Source: VRUE01 sp035997045 (lineage in GTDB: Bacteria; Actinomycetota; Thermoleophilia; Solirubrobacterales; 70-9). Taken from it: a DNA stretch of 37,952 nt. Position 1 is the stretch's first letter. Every line of letters starts with the position of its first letter. Positions 23,362 to 30,740 of the stretch are shown here, in pieces. Below the pieces are notes generated by a model. The model did no database searches and was not told where the DNA came from. It saw only the letters and a program-made list of their open reading frames with translations. A program made the translations under genes and the position numbers. The stretch is from the NCBI GenBank assembly GCA_035997045.1, contig DASYIY010000110.1:1-37952 (forward strand). Direction: 5' to 3'.

Positions 23362-24363
23362 TCAGCCGAGTGCCGGCGAGCGGCTCAGCTTCGGCAGCAC
23401 TTCTCGCCCGTAGACGTCGATTGCTGTGTGCGGATCGGCGCCGGAGTTGTTCATCAGCGCCACCGTCGTCGCGCCCATCTCCTCGACTTGGCGGATCCGC
23501 TCGATGTGCTCGCTGGGATCGGCGGAGATGATCATTGCCTCGCGCAGGTCGTCGTCTGAGATCTGCTCCTCGCCGTGCTCGTACATCGCCTTCGGGTCAT
23601 GCCAGTCCTCCCTGTAGAACTCCTTCGGCTGGGCGCCCTTCCACACCCGGGCGCCCTCGAGCGCCGCGTCGTCGTTCTCGGCCCAGGAGAAGGCGGCCTG
23701 TAGGACGATCTCGCCCGGCTCGCGGCCAGCATCGGAGGCGGCGGCGCGGTAGGCGTCGAGGATCTCCGGCACGGCTTCGGGGTCGGCCAGGGTCCAGAGG
23801 CCGTCGCCCTGCCGGCCGGCGACCGCCGCGGCCTGGGGACCGAAGGCGGAGACGTAGATCGGCGGGCGGCGGCCCTCGGGCAGGCTGTGGATGAAGGCGC
23901 CGTCGGCGGCGAAGTGATCGCCCTCGCCGCTCAGCTTCTTGCCGTCCCAGAGCGCCCGGATCATCTCCAGCGCCTCCTCCATGCGCTGAATCTGCTCGCC
24001 CACCGAGGGCCAGCCATGGCCGAGCGGCGCCTCGTTCAGCGCCTCGCCCGAGCCGAAGCCGAGGTAGGGCCGCCCCGGGTACATCAGCTCCATCGTCGCC
24101 CAAGCCTGGGCGATCAGCGCCGGGTGATAGCGCGGCCCCGGCGGGGTGACGCCGGTGCCGAAGAGGGCGCGCTCGGTCGCCTGCGCGGCGGCGCCGAGCC
24201 AGACCCAGGCGTTGCCCGACTCACCGCCCTCCCACCAGGGCTGCAGGTGGTCGCTACAGCCGATGCCGTCAAAGCCGGCGCGCTCGGCCTCGATCGCTTG
24301 GCGCAGCAGATCGTCGGGGCCGAACTGCTCGTGGGCGCAGAAGTGCAGGTAGCGCGATGCCAT
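23362..24363 (-). CDS. F420-dependent LLM oxidoreductase (G6PD-like family)
   Basis: A 333-aa luciferase-like monooxygenase-fold protein of the group that includes F420-dependent glucose-6-phosphate dehydrogenase-like enzymes. Motifs are AERAGFDGIGCSDHLQPWW, NAWVWLGAAAQATERALFGT, GVTPPGPRYHPALIAQAWAT, PYLGFGSGEALNEAPLGHGW and YVSAFGPQAAAVAGRQGDG. The ATG at 24363 is preferred, since the frame before it reads through the divergent HAD promoter region. It would be driven almost leaderlessly by the promoter at 24375-24398. It uses cofactor F420; the substrate is unknown. Confidence 0.88.
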   Translation of the reverse strand: MASRYLHFCAHEQFGPDDLLRQAIEAERAGFDGIGCSDHLQPWWEGGESGNAWVWLGAAAQATERALFGTGVTPPGPRYHPALIAQAWATMELMYPGRPYLGFGSGEALNEAPLGHGWPSVGEQIQRMEEALEMIRALWDGKKLSGEGDHFAADGAFIHSLPEGRRPPIYVSAFGPQAAAVAGRQGDGLWTLADPEAVPEILDAYRAAASDAGREPGEIVLQAAFSWAENDDAALEGARVWKGAQPKEFYREDWHDPKAMYEHGEEQISDDDLREAMIISADPSEHIERIRQVEEMGATTVALMNNSGADPHTAIDVYGREVLPKLSRSPALG

Positions 24364-24374
24364 GCCGCGCTCTT

Positions 24375-24398
24375 TACCCGTTTGCGGCTGGGCCAAGC
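24375..24398 (-). promoter_or_regulatory. Sigma-B-like promoter (GCTT-N15-GGGTA), overlapping the divergent one
   Basis: On the minus strand GCTT (24398-24395) and GGGTA (24379-24375) are 15 bp apart. GCTT fits the looser GNNT form used by sigma-B of Streptomyces. It lies inside the divergent promoter of the HAD gene. Confidence 0.35.
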
Positions 24399-24405
24399 GC
24401 GGGTA
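24380..24405 (+). promoter_or_regulatory. Sigma-B/SigF-type promoter (GTTT-N17-GGGTA)
   Basis: GTTT at 24380-24383 and GGGTA at 24401-24405 with 17 bp between, just upstream of the HAD phosphatase start. Confidence 0.55.
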
Positions 24406-24434
24406 GGCCAAGGCTCGTGGCAGCGGATACTCCG

Positions 24435-25094
24435 ATGACCGTCGTGCTCGACGTCGACGGCACTCTGGTCGACACCAACTACCAACACGCGATCGCTTGG
24501 CACCGGGCGCTGCGCGATCATGATTATGCGGTGCAGCTCTGGGAGATCCACCGGCACATCGGCATGGGCGGGGATCAGCTGGTCGCGGCGCTGATCGGCG
24601 AGGAGGGCGAGCACGCTGACGGCGAGGCGATCCGCGATGCCGAGGGCGAGGCATACGGCGAGCTGATCGGCGAAGTGCAGGCGATGGATGGCTCCACCGA
24701 GTTCCTGCGAGAGCTACGGGAAGACGGCGCCAAGGCGATCTTCTCCAGCTCGGCGAAGGCCGAGGAGGTCGAGCATTACCTGGACCTTCTCGATGCTCGG
24801 GATCTGGTCGAGGGTTGGACCACCGCTGCGGACGTCGAGCGCACGAAGCCGCACCCCGATCTCGTCCAGATCGCCTTGGAGAAGGCCGGCAACGACGGCC
24901 CGGCGGTGATGGTCGGCGACTCGACCTGGGACGTGAAGGCCGCCGAGGCAGCGGGCATCCCGACCCTGGCCGTTCTGACCGGCGGCTTCTCGGAGGAAGA
25001 GCTGCGCGAGGCCGGAGCGGCCGAGGTGGTCAAGTCGATCGGCGAGCTGCGCAAGGACCGCGGTGCGCTCGCGAAGCTCGCAAAGACCGTGTAG
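24435..25094 (+). CDS. HAD-superfamily phosphatase
   Basis: A 219-aa beta-phosphoglucomutase/phosphoglycolate-phosphatase-like HAD protein. Motif I is LDVDGTL with nucleophile Asp6 and acid Asp8. Motif II is IFSSSAK, motif III the Lys in ERTKPHPD, and motif IV GDSTWDVKAAEAAG. A helical cap domain (~residues 15-85) sits between motifs I and II. It hydrolyses small phosphorylated metabolites. A GTG at 24417 would add six residues and lies closer to the predicted transcript start. The 63-aa protein and an F420 enzyme follow on the same strand. Confidence 0.9.
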   Translation: MTVVLDVDGTLVDTNYQHAIAWHRALRDHDYAVQLWEIHRHIGMGGDQLVAALIGEEGEHADGEAIRDAEGEAYGELIGEVQAMDGSTEFLRELREDGAKAIFSSSAKAEEVEHYLDLLDARDLVEGWTTAADVERTKPHPDLVQIALEKAGNDGPAVMVGDSTWDVKAAEAAGIPTLAVLTGGFSEEELREAGAAEVVKSIGELRKDRGALAKLAKTV

Positions 25095-25113
25095 GGGCCG
25101 GCCTCACGGGGTA
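25089..25113 (+). promoter_or_regulatory. Possible sigma-B-like promoter (GTGT-N16-GGGTA)
   Basis: GTGT at 25089-25092 overlaps the end of the HAD gene, and GGGTA is at 25109-25113. It fits only the loose GNNT consensus, and its -10 is about 11 bases from the ATG at 25125. Confidence 0.3.
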
Positions 25114-25124
25114 GTCGTGGCGGC

Positions 25125-25316
25125 ATGGCGATCATCCGCACGGTCGACAAGAAGAAGATCGAGATTGAGATCGGCGGCGCGATGCTCGAAGAGGAGATCG
25201 GCCACGTCGCCGCAAGCAAAGTCCCGATGGTGAAGCTGAAGCGCGCGGGCGAAGACAGGTTCGTTTGGGTCAACGCCCGGCACATCGTCTCCTTCGAAGA
25301 CGACGACGCTGGTTGA
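25125..25316 (+). CDS. 63-aa hypothetical protein
   Basis: It begins MAIIRTVDKKKIEIEIGGAM and ends ARHIVSFEDDDAG. It is a small, charged, beta-rich protein with no membrane helix or motif I recognise. FVWVNARHIVSFE resembles the final strand pair of small SH3-like or Sm-like barrels, but this is weak. There is no clear Shine-Dalgarno, and a loose stress-type promoter lies just upstream. Its TGA stop lies one base before the ATG of the F420 enzyme, so the two are co-translated. Confidence 0.65.
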   Translation: MAIIRTVDKKKIEIEIGGAMLEEEIGHVAASKVPMVKLKRAGEDRFVWVNARHIVSFEDDDAG

Positions 25317-25317
25317 T

Positions 25318-26271
25318 ATGCGACTTGGCTACACGCTCTCCAGCGAGGAGTTCGATGCCCCTTCGCTCGTCGCCCAGGCCGAGCGAGCCGAGCAGGCGGG
25401 GTTTACCTTCGCCTCCATCTCCGACCACTTCCACCCTTGGATCGAGGAGCAGGGCGAGAGCCCGTTCGTCTGGGGCACCCTGGGAGCGATCTCTCGGCGG
25501 ACCGAGCGGATTGAGCTGATGACCGGCGTCACCTGCCCGACGACGCGCATCCACCCGACGATCGTCGCCCAGGCCGCCGCCACCGCCGCGAGTCTCTTGC
25601 CGGGGCGGTTCTCGCTCGGGGTTGGCACTGGCGAGAACCTGAACGAGCACATCCTCGGCGGCCGCTGGCCCGGGGTCGTCGAGCGCCAAAACCGCCTCGA
25701 AGAGGCGATCGAGGTGATCCGGGGGCTCTGGGAAGGCAAGCTGATGAGCCATCGCGGAAAGCACTTCACGGTCGAGAACGCCCGCCTCTACTCCCTCCCC
25801 GAGGAGCCGCCGCCACTGCTGGTCGCGGTGGCCGGAGAAAGCTCGGTCGAACTTGCCGCGCATCGGGGCGACGGGTTGATCGGGACCGGCCCAATCGCAG
25901 AGTCGGTCGAGCAGTTTCGATCCGAAGGCGGCGAGAGCAAGCCGACCTACGGCCAGCTTCACGTCTGCTGGGCGAAAGAGGAGGACGCGGCGAAGAAGTT
26001 GGCGCTGAAGCAGTGGCCCAACGGCGCGATCGGCGGCAGCTACTTCTTGGAGCTGCCCTTGCCGGCGCACTTCGAAGAGGCCGCCCAGACCCTCGACGAG
26101 GAAGACATCGCCAAGAGCATCGTCTGCGGCCCCGACCCCGAGCGACACCGGGCGGCAATCCAGGAGTACGTCGATGCCGGCTATGACCATGTCTACGTCC
26201 ACCAGATCGGACCCGATCAAGAGGGCTTCCTCGCGTTCTACGAACGCGAGGTGCTGCCCGGCTTCAGTTGA
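25318..26271 (+). CDS. F420-dependent LLM oxidoreductase (TIGR03557-like)
   Basis: A 317-aa protein that matches well what I know of the TIGR03557 F420-dependent, G6PD-like family: MRLGYTLSSEEFDAPSLVAQ, FASISDHFHPWIEEQGESPF, VWGTLGAISRRTERIELMTG, VTCPTTRIHPTIVAQAAATA, RFSLGVGTGENLNEHILGGRW, and the Asp-His-Phe-His-Pro-Trp substrate/cofactor site. It is a second member of the same superfamily as the product at 23362, whose equivalent site reads DHLQPWW. It begins one base after the 63-aa gene. The substrate is unknown. Confidence 0.92.
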   Translation: MRLGYTLSSEEFDAPSLVAQAERAEQAGFTFASISDHFHPWIEEQGESPFVWGTLGAISRRTERIELMTGVTCPTTRIHPTIVAQAAATAASLLPGRFSLGVGTGENLNEHILGGRWPGVVERQNRLEEAIEVIRGLWEGKLMSHRGKHFTVENARLYSLPEEPPPLLVAVAGESSVELAAHRGDGLIGTGPIAESVEQFRSEGGESKPTYGQLHVCWAKEEDAAKKLALKQWPNGAIGGSYFLELPLPAHFEEAAQTLDEEDIAKSIVCGPDPERHRAAIQEYVDAGYDHVYVHQIGPDQEGFLAFYEREVLPGFS

Positions 26272-26299
26272 TCTCTCCGGGCTCGGATCCGCCCAACGA

Positions 26300-26323
26300 G
26301 ATTCCCATGCTCCTCTGGGAGTC
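26300..26323. terminator. Weak hairpin between convergent genes
   Basis: GATTCCCA (26300-26307) can pair with TGGGAGTC (26316-26323) with one G-T pair. It lies between the converging stops at 26271 and 26330. There is no T-tract. Confidence 0.35.
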
Positions 26324-26329
26324 CAGGCT

Positions 26330-27139
26330 TCAGGTCACGAGAAGTACGAAATTGGCCACGACCGCGAGCGGGGTGCCGATCAGGGAGAGATAGCGGAAGA
26401 GCTTGGCGAAGCCGCCGCGGTAGCGGACGCTCTCCATCAGGGTCAGGCCGACGACATGGGCCATGTTGACGAGAGCGATTCCGATCGCGATCAGGATCGC
26501 GGCGGCGGCGCGGCCGGTCACCTCGCCGTTGTCGGCGGTGACTGCGGCGGCGAGGATGGCGGCGAGGATGGTGCCGAAGATGCCAGCGACCATGCCGGCG
26601 AAATCGGCGCGCGAGAGGCCCGGGAGATAGGCCGAGCCGATTTCATGGCCCTCGGCCGGATCCCGGGTCCCTGGGCCGGAGGTCTCGATACCGACGACAT
26701 GGCCCTCGCCGGTTCGGTCGCTGCGCAGAGCAACCACGCGAAGTGGTGGCTCGAGTCCAGCTTCGGCCTTTTCCAACAGGCCTTCCTCGAACCAGCGAGC
26801 TTGTGTGTGCTCGTGCTCGAAGATCACGATCTCGTCCGCGGGCGCCTTCAGAAGAGCGTCCTGGGCGGCCTGAATCGGGTCGGGATCGCCCACTTCGCCA
26901 GCCGCCTCGATGCCGTTCGCGCGGAGCTCTTTGAGCACGCGCCCGAGCCGTGCCTCGGCTTCCTGCCTTGGCTCATCGATATCGCCCAGCGTGTGCCGGA
27001 AGGCATTCGCCTCAACCGCTGGGACTATCACCCGCAAGTCGACCTTGTTGCCTCGATCACGGGAGCCCCCGTGAATCTCGCCCAGCGGCTCCGGCCCGAG
27101 CGGATCGTCGGTAACTATCGCCAGCAGGCGGTGCGCCAT
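26330..27139 (-). CDS. Usp-like protein with C-terminal membrane domain
   Basis: A 269-aa protein. Residues ~1-150 form a Usp-like alpha/beta domain: RLLAIVTDDPLG, VDLRVIVPAV, a helix EAEARLGRVLKELRANGIEA, and DEIVIFEHEHTQARW. A short linker leads to three membrane helices (FAGMVAGIFGTILAAILAAA, AAAAILIAIGIALVNMAHVV, LSLIGTPLAVVANFVLLV). The order is the reverse of the protein at 2950. The ATG at 27139 is set by the domain start; the frame before it is antisense to the next gene. A clean GTTT-N16-GGGTA promoter lies 37 bases upstream. It is likely a membrane-tethered stress sensor; that is inference. Confidence 0.8.
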   Translation of the reverse strand: MAHRLLAIVTDDPLGPEPLGEIHGGSRDRGNKVDLRVIVPAVEANAFRHTLGDIDEPRQEAEARLGRVLKELRANGIEAAGEVGDPDPIQAAQDALLKAPADEIVIFEHEHTQARWFEEGLLEKAEAGLEPPLRVVALRSDRTGEGHVVGIETSGPGTRDPAEGHEIGSAYLPGLSRADFAGMVAGIFGTILAAILAAAVTADNGEVTGRAAAAILIAIGIALVNMAHVVGLTLMESVRYRGGFAKLFRYLSLIGTPLAVVANFVLLVT

Positions 27140-27175
27140 CGGTCCTCGACTCGATCTGGATTCATAGCCGTCGCT

Positions 27176-27200
27176 TACCCTTCGGCGAAGGGGCGAAAAC
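27176..27200 (-). promoter_or_regulatory. Sigma-B/SigF-type promoter (GTTT-N16-GGGTA)
   Basis: On the minus strand GTTT (27200-27197) and GGGTA (27180-27176) with 16 bp between, reading into the Usp-membrane gene. It is back to back with the promoter at 27209-27233. Confidence 0.65.
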
Positions 27201-27208
27201 GGGGACGG

Positions 27209-27233
27209 GTTCGACACTTCTTGAACCTGGGTA
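27209..27233 (+). promoter_or_regulatory. Sigma-B/SigF-type promoter (GTTC-N16-GGGTA)
   Basis: GTTC at 27209-27212 and GGGTA at 27229-27233 with 16 bp between, followed by aaggagg and the ATG at 27275. It is eight bases from the divergent promoter on the other strand. Confidence 0.6.
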
Positions 27234-27274
27234 GGAGACCAGCGCTTGTTTCCCAACTGGAAGGAGGACAGAAA

Positions 27275-27763
27275 ATGGCCGAGCTGACGACGCTGGAGGA
27301 GAAGCTCGCGGAGGTTCTGGGCCTGGCCCAGGCTGCGCAGGGCGCCACCGAAAAAGTCGAGGGCATGGTCGAGGACGAGGGAATCGTCGCCACCCTGCAG
27401 AAAATGCGCGACGAGGCCGAGGAGACCGAGCGCCGCTGTACCGAGGCCGCCGACAACCGTGACGGCAAGAAGACCGCGATCCTCGAAAAGGCCCAGGAAA
27501 CGAAGGGCGAGGCGACCGAGATGATGTCGACCTACCTCGGCGGCGAGTCCGACGGGCTCGACGGGTTCGAGTTCCTGACGATGGCCGAGGCCGGCGAGGT
27601 CGGCCACTGGGCGGTGCTCGGCAAGCTCAACGAGTCGGCCGACGAGAGCGAGATCGCCGAGCTGGTCGAGTGGGCACTGCCGATTCAGGAACGCCACTTC
27701 GCCGACGTGAAGGACGGCTCGCTAAAGCTGGCGGGGGAGAAAGACCCCTACGAAGAGTCCTAG
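27275..27763 (+). CDS. Ferritin-like helical-bundle protein
   Basis: A 162-aa, almost entirely helical acidic protein. It opens MAELTTLEEKLAEVLGLAQA, and the middle part has repeated Glu and a CTEAADNRDGKKTAI turn. Later helices contain EFLTMAEAGEVGHWAVLGKL and LVEWALPIQERHFADVKDG. The E-x2-H spacing (EVGHW) and ERHF fit a ferritin-like diiron bundle, but the metal site is not certain. The ATG at 27275 has a perfect aaggagg seven bases upstream and a stress-type promoter before it. The lipoprotein gene follows after 15 bp. Confidence 0.75.
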   Translation: MAELTTLEEKLAEVLGLAQAAQGATEKVEGMVEDEGIVATLQKMRDEAEETERRCTEAADNRDGKKTAILEKAQETKGEATEMMSTYLGGESDGLDGFEFLTMAEAGEVGHWAVLGKLNESADESEIAELVEWALPIQERHFADVKDGSLKLAGEKDPYEES

Positions 27764-27778
27764 GGTCGGGCTCCCCCA

Positions 27779-28231
27779 ATGTCCAACAGGAGGCGCCGCC
27801 CAGGGGTCACCGCAGCAGTGGTGGCACTCGGCGTCTCCCTCATCGCTCTCTCCGGCTGCGGCGACCTCAGCCGCGATGAGCTCAATCGCGGCGTCGAATC
27901 CCTCAGCGCGATCGCCGCCCAGGGTGAGCTGATCGCCAACGGGGTCGCCCGCGACGCGACCAAGTCCACCTACACGCGGGTGATGGCAAAGACGCTCGGC
28001 GGCGAAGCCGAGCACGAGGCCGAAAAGCTCGCTGACGCCGAACCCGAAGGCGAGGTGAGGCCAGAGCGCCACGCGGCGGTCCAGATCGGCGGCGAGCTCT
28101 CCCAGCTCTTCTCCGAACTGCAGACCTTCCCCGGCGACGAGCGCCACGGTGCCGTGGTCGAACACCACATGGAAGAAGTCAAAGAACAGGCAGACGCCGT
28201 GGTGGCGCGGCTCACAGGGGAAGCGCCGTGA
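27779..28231 (+). CDS. Predicted lipoprotein
   Basis: A 150-aa exported protein. The N-terminus is MSNRRRRPGVTAAVVALGVS followed by LIALSGCG, a good lipobox (LSGC) with lipidated Cys at ~28. The mature part is polar and helical, with a His-rich stretch GDERHGAVVEHHMEEVKEQA that could bind metal. Its stop overlaps the GTG of the NRAMP-like gene by four bases, so the two are translationally coupled. A periplasmic metal-handling partner for the transporter is plausible. No known family is recognised. Confidence 0.75.
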   Translation: MSNRRRRPGVTAAVVALGVSLIALSGCGDLSRDELNRGVESLSAIAAQGELIANGVARDATKSTYTRVMAKTLGGEAEHEAEKLADAEPEGEVRPERHAAVQIGGELSQLFSELQTFPGDERHGAVVEHHMEEVKEQADAVVARLTGEAP

Positions 28232-29448
28232 AGATCATCTTCAAGATCGCCCTCGGCATCATCGCCGCGGTCGGCGGCTTCCTCGACATCGGTGACCTCG
28301 TCTTCAACACCCAGGCCGGTGCGCTTTACCGCTACGACCTGCTCTGGGCGGTTGCGCTCGGCACGCTCGGGATCGCCGTCTACGCAGAGATGGCCGGGCG
28401 GGTCGCGGCGGTCAGCCAACGGCCGGTTTTCGACGTGATCCGGATGCGTCTCGGCTTCGGCCCGGGACTGGTCGCGCTGATCGCCAGCACTCTCGTCAAC
28501 GTCCTCACCGTCGCCGCCGAGCTGGGCGGCCTGGCGATCGTCTTGCAGCTGCTCTTCGACGCCCCGTTCAGCCTCTTCGTCGTCCTCGCCGCGATCGGTT
28601 TGGTCGTCGCCGTCGCCCTGCTGCCGTTTGGTGGCATCGAGCGCATCTTCGGCTATGGCGGCCTGCTGATGCTGGTCTTCGTCGTCACCGCCGTCCATCA
28701 GCACCCCGACTGGGGAGCCGTTGCCAATGGCTTCATTCCTTCGCTCAGCGACTCCAAGCTCTACCTCTACTTCGTGGTCGGCGTCTTCGCCGCGGCGCTG
28801 ATGCCATACGAGGTCCACTTCTACTCCTCGGGGGCGATCGAGGAGGGTTGGACCGAAAAGAGCCTGAAGGAGAATCGGCTGAACGCGATCATCGGCTACA
28901 GCCTCGGAGGGATCCTCGCGGCGGCGCTGGTCGTGGTCTCGGGCTACCTCTTCCACCCCCTGGGCGTCGAGCCCAACGACCTCGGCACGGTGGCCCTGCC
29001 CGTCCAAGGGGCGTTCGGCGAGACCGGTCTACTGCTGGCCCTGGGCGGGATGCTGTTCTGCGTCGGCGGCGCCGCGATCGACTCCAGCTTCTCCGCCGCC
29101 TACAACCTTGCCCAGTTCCTCGGCTGGGAGTGGGGCCGTTACCGCGGCCCAAAGAAAGCCCCACGCTTCACCGTCTCCTGGCTCGTCTTTCTCTTCCTCG
29201 CCGTGCTGATCGTCCTGACCGGGATCAACCCGGTCGAGATCACGGAGTACTCGGTCGTCTTCGCGGTTGTCGCGCTGCCGATGACCTACCTGCCGATCCT
29301 GCTGATCGCCGGCGATCGCTCGTTCATGGGCGAGCACGTCAACGGCCGGGTTTCGACGGGGCTTGGTTGGATCTACTTCGCTGTGATCGTCGTCCTCGCC
29401 GTGGCGGCAATACCGCTGCTGCTGATGACCAACGGAGGCGGTGGATGA
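28228..29448 (+). CDS. NRAMP-family transporter with altered metal motifs
   Basis: A 406-aa protein with ~11 membrane helices and NRAMP architecture. The helix-1 motif, normally DPGN, reads DIGD (20-23) in VGGFLDIGDLVFNTQAG. The helix-6 motif, normally MPHN, reads MPYE (192-195) in LMPYEVHFYSSGA. Asp20 and Met192 are kept, but the Asn ligand and the His are replaced by acidic or aromatic residues. The ion may therefore differ from Mn2+/Fe2+, or the protein may be a sensor. The GTG start overlaps the lipoprotein stop, and its own stop overlaps the first PRC-barrel gene by four bases. Confidence 0.8.
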   Translation: MKIIFKIALGIIAAVGGFLDIGDLVFNTQAGALYRYDLLWAVALGTLGIAVYAEMAGRVAAVSQRPVFDVIRMRLGFGPGLVALIASTLVNVLTVAAELGGLAIVLQLLFDAPFSLFVVLAAIGLVVAVALLPFGGIERIFGYGGLLMLVFVVTAVHQHPDWGAVANGFIPSLSDSKLYLYFVVGVFAAALMPYEVHFYSSGAIEEGWTEKSLKENRLNAIIGYSLGGILAAALVVVSGYLFHPLGVEPNDLGTVALPVQGAFGETGLLLALGGMLFCVGGAAIDSSFSAAYNLAQFLGWEWGRYRGPKKAPRFTVSWLVFLFLAVLIVLTGINPVEITEYSVVFAVVALPMTYLPILLIAGDRSFMGEHVNGRVSTGLGWIYFAVIVVLAVAAIPLLLMTNGGGG

Positions 29449-29804
29449 ATCGCGAGGACCCGATCTTCATCGCTCACCGATTGCTCGACGAGCAGATCCT
29501 CGACTGCGACGGGCGCCGCTGCGGGCGTGTTGACGACATCGAGCTGCAGGGGAGCCCGCCGCGGGTCTCCGCCCTGCTGGTCGGGGTGGGCCTCTATCCG
29601 CGGCGCCTGCCCCGCTGGCTGCGTGGGCTGGCGCGGCGGCTGTCCGGTCCCGAGCGCTGGGGCGCGAGCGCGCTGCGCATCCCCTGGGAGGAGGTCGACC
29701 GGATCGAGGCGGCGGTGCACCTGCGCGGCAAGGCCGAGGAGCACGGTCTCGGCGAGGGCGACGATCCCGAGCGTTGGATGGTCAGGCGGCTGCCGTGGAA
29801 CTGA
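29445..29804 (+). CDS. PRC-barrel protein 1
   Basis: A 119-aa protein. The N-terminal PRC-barrel-type beta domain reads AHRLLDEQILDCDGRRCGRV, then DDIELQ and RVSALLVGVG. A basic linker (YPRRLPRWLRGLARRLSG) and WGASALRIPWEEVDRIEAAV, which closes the barrel, follow. PRC domains bind RNA-processing or membrane partners and often sit on cation transporters. The ATG overlaps the transporter stop (ATGA), and the next PRC gene begins before this one ends. A cytoplasmic regulatory subunit of the transporter is my inference. Confidence 0.75.
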   Translation: MNREDPIFIAHRLLDEQILDCDGRRCGRVDDIELQGSPPRVSALLVGVGLYPRRLPRWLRGLARRLSGPERWGASALRIPWEEVDRIEAAVHLRGKAEEHGLGEGDDPERWMVRRLPWN

Positions 29805-30046
29805 ACCGGGATCCCTTCGCCTTCAGCGAGTTGATCGGAAAGCCCGTCTGCGACAGCTCGGGTCGCCGGCTCGGGCGGGCCTTCGAGGTGAGGGCGCATT
29901 GGGAGGACGATCGCATCGTCATCGACGAGCTCTTGCTCGGGCGCGGCTCGCTGCTGAAGCGGCTGCGCGGCCCGGAGGCCAGGGCCGGAGGTGTTCGCTG
30001 GGAGAACGTGATCGAAATCGGCGAGCGGATCGTCATTCGTGTCTAG
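29795..30046 (+). CDS. PRC-barrel protein 2
   Basis: An 83-aa PRC-barrel protein: FAFSELIGKPVCDSSGRRLG, RAFEVRAHWEDDRIVIDELL, then VRWENVIEIGERIVIRV. The GTG at 29795 is chosen because it begins just before the barrel and overlaps the previous gene by ten bases; a TTG at 29774 would add seven residues. It has the same fold as the preceding protein but only the core domain, so the two may form one split or paired regulator. It is the last gene of the run starting at 27275. Confidence 0.7.
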   Translation: MELNRDPFAFSELIGKPVCDSSGRRLGRAFEVRAHWEDDRIVIDELLLGRGSLLKRLRGPEARAGGVRWENVIEIGERIVIRV

Positions 30047-30133
30047 CTGCTCCATCCGGCGGGCGCAACATATCGCTGGCCGCTTAGCTGTCGCGCACTC
30101 AATCCTTCTCCTGGCGGGTACAAGTGGTTCGCG

Positions 30134-30574
30134 ATGAGCAAGAGCGACGAAGCGCAGATCGACATCGACGGAGTGATCGAGTGGCGCGACGCGGAGGGCA
30201 AGCTACACCGCGTCGAAGGCCCCGCACGGGTCTTCCCGAGTGGCCGTGAGGAATGGTTCCGCCACGGCCGCCTTCATCGCACCGACGGTCCGGCTGTGAT
30301 TCACGCGAACGGATCGGTCAAGTACTACGCCGACGGCGTCCGCCATCGTGAGGACGGGCCGGCCTGTGTCTACGTCAACGGGACCGAGAAGTGGTATTGG
30401 GAAGGCAAGCGCCATCGCGACGATGGTCCGGCGGCGATCTACCCGGACGGACGCCGCGTTTGGTTCATCGAAGGCGAGAAGGTGCGCGAAGAGCGCAGCG
30501 CCCGCCAGCCCTCGCTGGTCAAAGCGAGGCGATTCGCCGCCGCCAGCTCCTCCGGCTCGGTCTTCTTCCGCTGA
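30134..30574 (+). CDS. Four-fold 23-residue HR-DGPA repeat protein
   Basis: A 146-aa protein built of four tandem ~23-residue repeats. Each contains (L/R)HR-x-(D/E)-GPA near its start and a G-x3-W/Y-(W/F/Y) core, for example LHRTDGPAVIHANG and RHREDGPACVYVNGTEKWYW. This is the MORN/YwqK-like class of beta-hairpin repeat. Such repeats also occur in phage and toxin-antitoxin proteins, but the role here is unknown. The C-terminal ~30 residues are basic and Ser-rich. The ATG at 30134 opens MSKSDEAQIDIDG. GGGTA lies ~18 bases upstream, but no -35 match is present. Confidence 0.8.
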   Translation: MSKSDEAQIDIDGVIEWRDAEGKLHRVEGPARVFPSGREEWFRHGRLHRTDGPAVIHANGSVKYYADGVRHREDGPACVYVNGTEKWYWEGKRHRDDGPAAIYPDGRRVWFIEGEKVREERSARQPSLVKARRFAAASSSGSVFFR

Positions 30575-30740
30575 GGATCTGTTGCTCTGATTTGCGGGGC
30601 GGTCGTCGAGCACACCCAGGCGGGTGACCTATCGAGCTTCGATCTCGGCGCTTTGGCCGAGTGGCGCGACCGAACAGCTAGGGCGCCTCGAGGCGCTGCA
30701 CCTGAAGGCCGCCGCCCTGGCTCTGTAGCGGAGACGACAC

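Noticed and set aside
30112..30116. GGGTA before the HR-DGPA repeat gene as a stress promoter
   Set aside because: No -35 partner at the right spacing, so it was kept out of the promoter list.
30575..30740. Possible small gene before the epimerase fusion
   Set aside because: One frame gives a fairly protein-like run (VVEHTQAGDLSSFDLGALAE), but it has no start signal, no clear end and overlaps the promoter region.
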